Below are positions 60,603 through 64,000 of a stretch of 64,000 bases of DNA, in pieces. The notes under the pieces were generated by a model. That model saw nothing but the letters and a program-made list of their open reading frames with translations, made no database searches and was not told where the DNA came from. Where the stretch lies: contig NZ_JAALFH010000033.1 in assembly GCF_011058255.1 (NCBI RefSeq), positions 1 to 64,000 of the forward strand, written 5' to 3'. The stretch is from Thioalkalivibrio sp. XN8. Its GTDB lineage: Bacteria; Pseudomonadota; Gammaproteobacteria; Steroidobacterales; XN24. The position numbers and the translations under genes are program-made. Within the stretch, counting starts at the first letter, position 1, and each line of letters begins with the position of its first letter.

Positions 60603-61367
60603 TCAGGCCAGGAAGCCGCCGTCCACCGGCAGGCAGGCGCCGGTGATGTAGGAGGAGGCGTCCGAGGCCAGGAACAGGATGGCCGGCGCGATCTCCTCCG
60701 GTTCGGCCACGCGGTTCATGGGGATCAGCGGCAGGATCATGTTGAGGATGCGCTCGTTGCCGATCAGCGCCGAGGCGAACTTGGTGTCGGTGAGGCCCGG
60801 CAGCACCGCGTTGACCCGCACTTGCCAGGGCGCGCACTCCTTGGCGAAGGCCTGCGTCATCGAGATCACCGCGGCCTTGGTGACCGAGTAGATGCCCTGG
60901 CCGGGTCCCGGCCGCTCGCCGTTGATCGAGGAGGTGTTGACGATGGCGCCGCCACCCCCCTGCTTCATCAGCAGGGCGGCCTTCTGCGACATCACGAAAT
61001 AGCCGCGCACGTTGACCGCCACGGTCTTTTCGATCATCGAGACCGGGGTCTCCGTGATATGGCCGAAGTGGGGATTGGTGGCCGCGTTGTTCACCAGGAC
61101 GTCGAGCCGGCCGTGCGCGCCCTCGATCTGGGCGAAGGCAGCCTCGATCGAATCGATCTCGCCCACGTGGCAGGCCAGCGCCTCGGCCTGGCCGCCCTCG
61201 GCCCGGATCGATTCCGCCACCGCCTCGACGCTCTCGTGCTTGCGCGAGCTCACGATGACGTGCGCGCCGTGGCGCGCCAGCAGGCGGGCGGTGGCCTCGC
61301 CGATGCCCCGCGAGGCGCCGGTGACCAGGGCCACGCGGCCGTCGAGGTTGAACAGGGAATCGCTCAT
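60603..61367 (-). CDS. Short-chain dehydrogenase/reductase
   Basis: NAD(P)-dependent oxidoreductase, in this context likely acting on a hydroxyacyl or keto compound. The 254-residue product has the classical SDR signature: TGASRGIG (about residues 17-24), NNAAT, the catalytic Ser in NTSSINGE and YSVTK (Tyr and Lys), and a C-terminal SSYITGACLPVDGG. Downstream of a phosphotransferase gene and an acyl-CoA dehydrogenase gene, 11 bases from the former. Confidence 0.93.
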   Translation of the reverse strand: MSDSLFNLDGRVALVTGASRGIGEATARLLARHGAHVIVSSRKHESVEAVAESIRAEGGQAEALACHVGEIDSIEAAFAQIEGAHGRLDVLVNNAATNPHFGHITETPVSMIEKTVAVNVRGYFVMSQKAALLMKQGGGGAIVNTSSINGERPGPGQGIYSVTKAAVISMTQAFAKECAPWQVRVNAVLPGLTDTKFASALIGNERILNMILPLIPMNRVAEPEEIAPAILFLASDASSYITGACLPVDGGFLA

Positions 61368-61378
61368 CAGGGTCTCCT

Positions 61379-62461
61379 TCAAAAAGCCGTCTTGCCCCCG
61401 GCCACCGCCTCCGCGGTGCGCGACAGCACCGTGCAGAACTGGCCGAAGGGCGCGAAACGCGGGTTCTTCGTCTGGCCCAGCACGAAGCGGTAGTAGATCT
61501 GCTGCACGATCACCGCCAGACGGAACAGGCCGTAGACATAGTAGAAATCGAAGCGGGCGGGGGCGAGGCCCGCGCGCTCGCAATAATACTCGACCACCTG
61601 CGCCCGGCTGAGCATGCCCGGCAGGTGGGTGGGCAGCATCCGGATCTGCTGCAGCGGAGCGGGATCGTCGGCCTGCACCCAGTAGGCCAGCGAGGCGCCC
61701 AGGTCCATGAAGGGATCGCCCAGGGTGGCCATCTCCCAGTCGAGCACGCCCCGGATGCGCCAGCCCACCTTGGTCGGCTGCAGCACCACGTTGTCGAACT
61801 TGTAGTCGTTGTGGATCAGGGCGGCGCGGCCGGAGTCCTTCGGCTGGTGCGCCTCGAGCCACTGCATCAGCGCCTCGTTGTCCGGCACGTCGTCGGTCCG
61901 GGCCGCGCGGTAGCGCTGCGACCAGCCGCTCACCTGGCGCGCCACGTAGCCCTCCGGATGCCCCATCTCGCCGAGCCCCGCCGCCTCGTAGTCGACGGCG
62001 TGCAGCTCCGCCTGCACATCGACCAGGTTGCGGCACAGCGCCGCGGCGTCGTCGGGCGCGAGCAGCATGTCGTCCGGCAGCTCGCGCCGCAGGATGCGGC
62101 CCTGCAGGCGCTCCATCAGGTAGAACTCGTCCCCGATCACGTCGCGGTCGGCGCAGAACAGCAGCGTGCGCGGGGCATAGGGGAAGACCGCCTGGATCCG
62201 CGACAGGATGCGGTACTCCCGGCCCATGTCATGCGCGCTGCGCGCCTTGGTGCCGAACGGCGGGCGGCGCAGCACCCACTCGCGGCCGCCCGTCCTGAGC
62301 AGGTAGGTCAGGTTGGAGGCGCCGCCAGGAAACTGGCTGATCTCTACCGGACCGCTGAAGCCCGGCAGGGCGCCGGCCAGGAAGGCCGCCACCGCGCCGG
62401 CGTCGAGCTCTTCGCCGGCCCGCGGCGGCCGGGCCTCCTCGGGCAGCTGCGCGTCGCTCAT
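61379..62461 (-). CDS. APH-fold phosphotransferase (ACAD10/11-like kinase)
   Basis: Kinase-like protein of the aminoglycoside phosphotransferase fold. The 360-residue product has the ATP-binding GGASNLTYLL strand, the catalytic loop HNDYKFDNVV (Asp as base) and LDWEMATLGDP (DFG-like, metal-binding Asp). In this family such kinases are linked to acyl-CoA dehydrogenases: in ACAD10/11 the two are fused and process 4-hydroxy acids by phosphorylation. Here the dehydrogenase is the upstream gene, overlapping by four bases (ATGA at 62458-62461), consistent with that role. Confidence 0.92.
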   Translation of the reverse strand: MSDAQLPEEARPPRAGEELDAGAVAAFLAGALPGFSGPVEISQFPGGASNLTYLLRTGGREWVLRRPPFGTKARSAHDMGREYRILSRIQAVFPYAPRTLLFCADRDVIGDEFYLMERLQGRILRRELPDDMLLAPDDAAALCRNLVDVQAELHAVDYEAAGLGEMGHPEGYVARQVSGWSQRYRAARTDDVPDNEALMQWLEAHQPKDSGRAALIHNDYKFDNVVLQPTKVGWRIRGVLDWEMATLGDPFMDLGASLAYWVQADDPAPLQQIRMLPTHLPGMLSRAQVVEYYCERAGLAPARFDFYYVYGLFRLAVIVQQIYYRFVLGQTKNPRFAPFGQFCTVLSRTAEAVAGGKTAF

Positions 62462-63654
62462 CGTTCGGCCGCGGCCTTCAGCAGCCGCCGGGCCACCGCC
62501 ATCCGATGCACCTCGTCCGGGCCGTCATAGATGCGCGCGGCGCGTTCCTCGCGATAGAAAAAGGCGAGAATGCGATCGTCGGTCACGCCGAGGCCGCCAT
62601 GTGCCTGCAGCGCGCGGTCGACCACCCGCTGCATCACGTTCGCCGTGTAGTACTTGATCATGGAGACACGCTCGCGGGCGGCGCGGAAACCTTCCTGCTC
62701 GATGGTCCAGGCGGTCGCCAGCACCAGCGCGCGCGCCGCCTCGATCTCGGCCGCCGATTCGGCGATCCAGTCCTGCACCGTGCCCATCTTCGCCAGCGGC
62801 AGGCCGGGCTTGATCTCGCGGCGCAGGGAATGGGCGATGAGCTCGTCCAGCGCCCGCCGGCAGATGCCCAGCCAGCGCATGCAGTGATGAATGCGTCCCG
62901 GCCCGAGACGCTCCTGCGCCATGGCGAAGCCCGCGCCGGCCTGGCCCAGCAGGTTCTCGACCGGCACCCGCACGTTCTCCAGCCGGACCTCGCCGTGGCT
63001 GAAAAAGCCGCTGCCGGGATGCCCCATGACCGGGATGTTCCGCACCAGTTCCACGCCCGGGCGGTCCATCTCCACCAGGATCATGCTGGCGCGCTGGTAC
63101 TTGTCGGCGCCGGCGTCGGTCACTGCCATGCAGATGCCGAAGCGGGCGCCGTCGGCGGCGGTGGCGAACCACTTGTGGCCGTTGATGACGAACTCGTCGC
63201 CCTCGGGCGTCGCGGTGGTGCCCATCTCGGTCGGGTTCGAACCGGCGAACTCCGGTTCGGTCATCAGGAAGCAGCTCCGAATCTCGCCCGCGGCCAGCGG
63301 CTCGAGGAAACGTTCCCGCTGCGCCGGCGTGCCGTGCGCCGCCAGCAGCTCCGCGTTGCCGGCGTCCGGCGCCTGGCAACCGAAGACGAGGTGCCCCAGC
63401 GGACTGCGGCCGAGCATCTCGGACAGCAGGCCGAGCGTCACCAGGCCCTCGCCGCTGCCGCCCTCCGCCGGGGGCAGGTTGGGGGCCCACCAGCCGCGGG
63501 CCTTGACCTCCTCCCGGCAGTCCGCCACCGCCCGGTACAGGCCCTCCCAGTCGCTCGCCAGCAGCAGGCGCTCGAGCGGCTGGATGCGTTCGATGACGAA
63601 GGCGCGCACCTCGGCGAGGCGGGCGGAGAGTTCCGGCGAGATGCTGAAGTCCAT
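62458..63654 (-). CDS. Acyl-CoA dehydrogenase (ACAD10/11-like)
   Basis: FAD-dependent acyl-CoA dehydrogenase. The 398-residue product has FLMTEPEFAGSNPTEM (FAD/substrate region), VINGHKWFATAA, and the C-terminal ALQAHGGLGVTDD segment with LAFFYREERAARIYDGPDEVH. It groups with the ACAD10/11-type enzymes that act with the neighbouring kinase. ATG at 63652-63654. Overlap with the kinase gene implies coupled translation. The histidine phosphatase gene precedes it by five bases. Confidence 0.93.
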   Translation of the reverse strand: MDFSISPELSARLAEVRAFVIERIQPLERLLLASDWEGLYRAVADCREEVKARGWWAPNLPPAEGGSGEGLVTLGLLSEMLGRSPLGHLVFGCQAPDAGNAELLAAHGTPAQRERFLEPLAAGEIRSCFLMTEPEFAGSNPTEMGTTATPEGDEFVINGHKWFATAADGARFGICMAVTDAGADKYQRASMILVEMDRPGVELVRNIPVMGHPGSGFFSHGEVRLENVRVPVENLLGQAGAGFAMAQERLGPGRIHHCMRWLGICRRALDELIAHSLRREIKPGLPLAKMGTVQDWIAESAAEIEAARALVLATAWTIEQEGFRAARERVSMIKYYTANVMQRVVDRALQAHGGLGVTDDRILAFFYREERAARIYDGPDEVHRMAVARRLLKAAAER

Positions 63655-63659
63655 GGCGG

Positions 63660-64000
63660 TTACCTGAAAGTGACCAGTTCGCGGCCGCCCGCGAGCTCGA
63701 GATGCGACACGTTGTTGAAGCCGAGCAGCAGCGCTTCGTCGTGGCGCTGGGAGCGCCCGTAGTAGAGCTGCGTGATGGAGGCATTGTAAATGCTCCAGTT
63801 CATCGTCAGCGTCCGCTTGTTGGAGAGGCCGAGCACGGCGCGGAGCATGGCCGAGATGGCGCCGCCGGAGGTGACGATGGCGACCTGCGCCTTGGGTCCG
63901 TGGGCCGTGATGACGTCGTTCAGGCCCTGGCTGACGCGGTGGCAGAAGTCGCGCCAGTCCTCCAGGCTCTCGTGCTCGTGCGGCTGGTTGTCCATCCACG
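63660..64000 (-). CDS. Histidine phosphatase family protein (partial, 5' end beyond window)
   Basis: Only the C-terminal 113 codons or so are inside the window. The segment VAIVTSGGAISAMLRAVLG is the conserved strand-helix of phosphoglycerate mutase-like phosphatases (a SGG in place of the usual SHGG/THGG, so the second catalytic His is replaced by Ser-Gly here). The frame is open to the window edge, so the ATG at 63993-63995 is probably internal. In related acyl-CoA clusters a histidine phosphatase sits with the kinase and dehydrogenase, where it could remove the phosphate. Confidence 0.75.
   Translation of the reverse strand, partial: WMDNQPHEHESLEDWRDFCHRVSQGLNDVITAHGPKAQVAIVTSGGAISAMLRAVLGLSNKRTLTMNWSIYNASITQLYYGRSQRHDEALLLGFNNVSHLELAGGRELVTFR

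Overview
This window is a high-GC (roughly 68-70%), gene-dense stretch of a bacterial chromosome. Gene content points to a gammaproteobacterium near the Xanthomonadales/Chromatiales lineages: the lptM-lysA pair, engB beside cytochrome c4 and dsbA close to polA, GspA/GspB, a PspF-controlled psp operon, yadGH and purT. I cannot name a genus. I saw no tRNA, rRNA, insertion sequence, prophage or CRISPR array. Both edge genes are cut: a DsbD/ScsB-type reductase on the left and a histidine-phosphatase-family protein on the right.

Layout. 1-3.3 kb: DsbD-like protein (partial) and cardiolipin synthase. 3.4-7.6 kb: MacAB-type exporter (adaptor, ATPase, two FtsX-type permeases). 7.7-9.7 kb: dsbA and a dihaem cytochrome, divergent from engB. 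9.7-11.5 kb: a probable small RNA on the minus strand and a beta-propeller-like lipoprotein. 11.5-24.3 kb: one long minus-strand transcription unit, argR-argG-(P-loop protein)-argC-argD-argF'-argB-argH-thioesterase-lptM-lysA-polA, most of it joined by overlapping stop/start codons. Its transcarbamylase belongs to the acylornithine type and carries residues expected of the succinylornithine enzyme, so arginine may be made through succinylated intermediates. 24.4-33.7 kb: esterase, S9 peptidase, NRDE protein, nudC, rraA, a FlhC-like regulator with a striking palindromic operator, yadGH and a SRAP protein. 34-38.3 kb: a fused FakA/FakB-type protein and gspB-gspA. 38.3-43.3 kb: a DUF4286-DUF3667 fusion, fadE and mdh. 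43.4-47.3 kb: a GntR(YtrA)-ABC-BON-DUF4097 envelope operon headed by a 33-residue membrane peptide. 47.3-55.2 kb: purT, pspF and an enlarged psp operon (pspA, pspB, two PspC proteins, two tandem 70-residue membrane proteins), then a YbbA/YbbP-type ABC transporter. 55.5-64 kb: alcohol dehydrogenase, a DUF6279 lipoprotein, fadD, a DUF3108 protein, and an SDR / phosphotransferase / acyl-CoA dehydrogenase / histidine phosphatase cluster for acyl-CoA metabolism.

The most unusual structure is a dispersed repeat present at three places (25.13-25.62, 33.68-34.00 and 55.28-55.50 kb). Each copy has two long hairpins in inverted orientation around an 80-213 bp interior. All six hairpins share a nearly invariant 26-nt loop, while their stems differ in sequence but stay self-complementary. 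All three copies lie between convergent genes. I know of no described family with this architecture. The second most interesting signal is a structured RNA at 9689-9872 with a perfect intrinsic terminator, in the chromosomal neighbourhood and orientation that Spot 42 has in E. coli.
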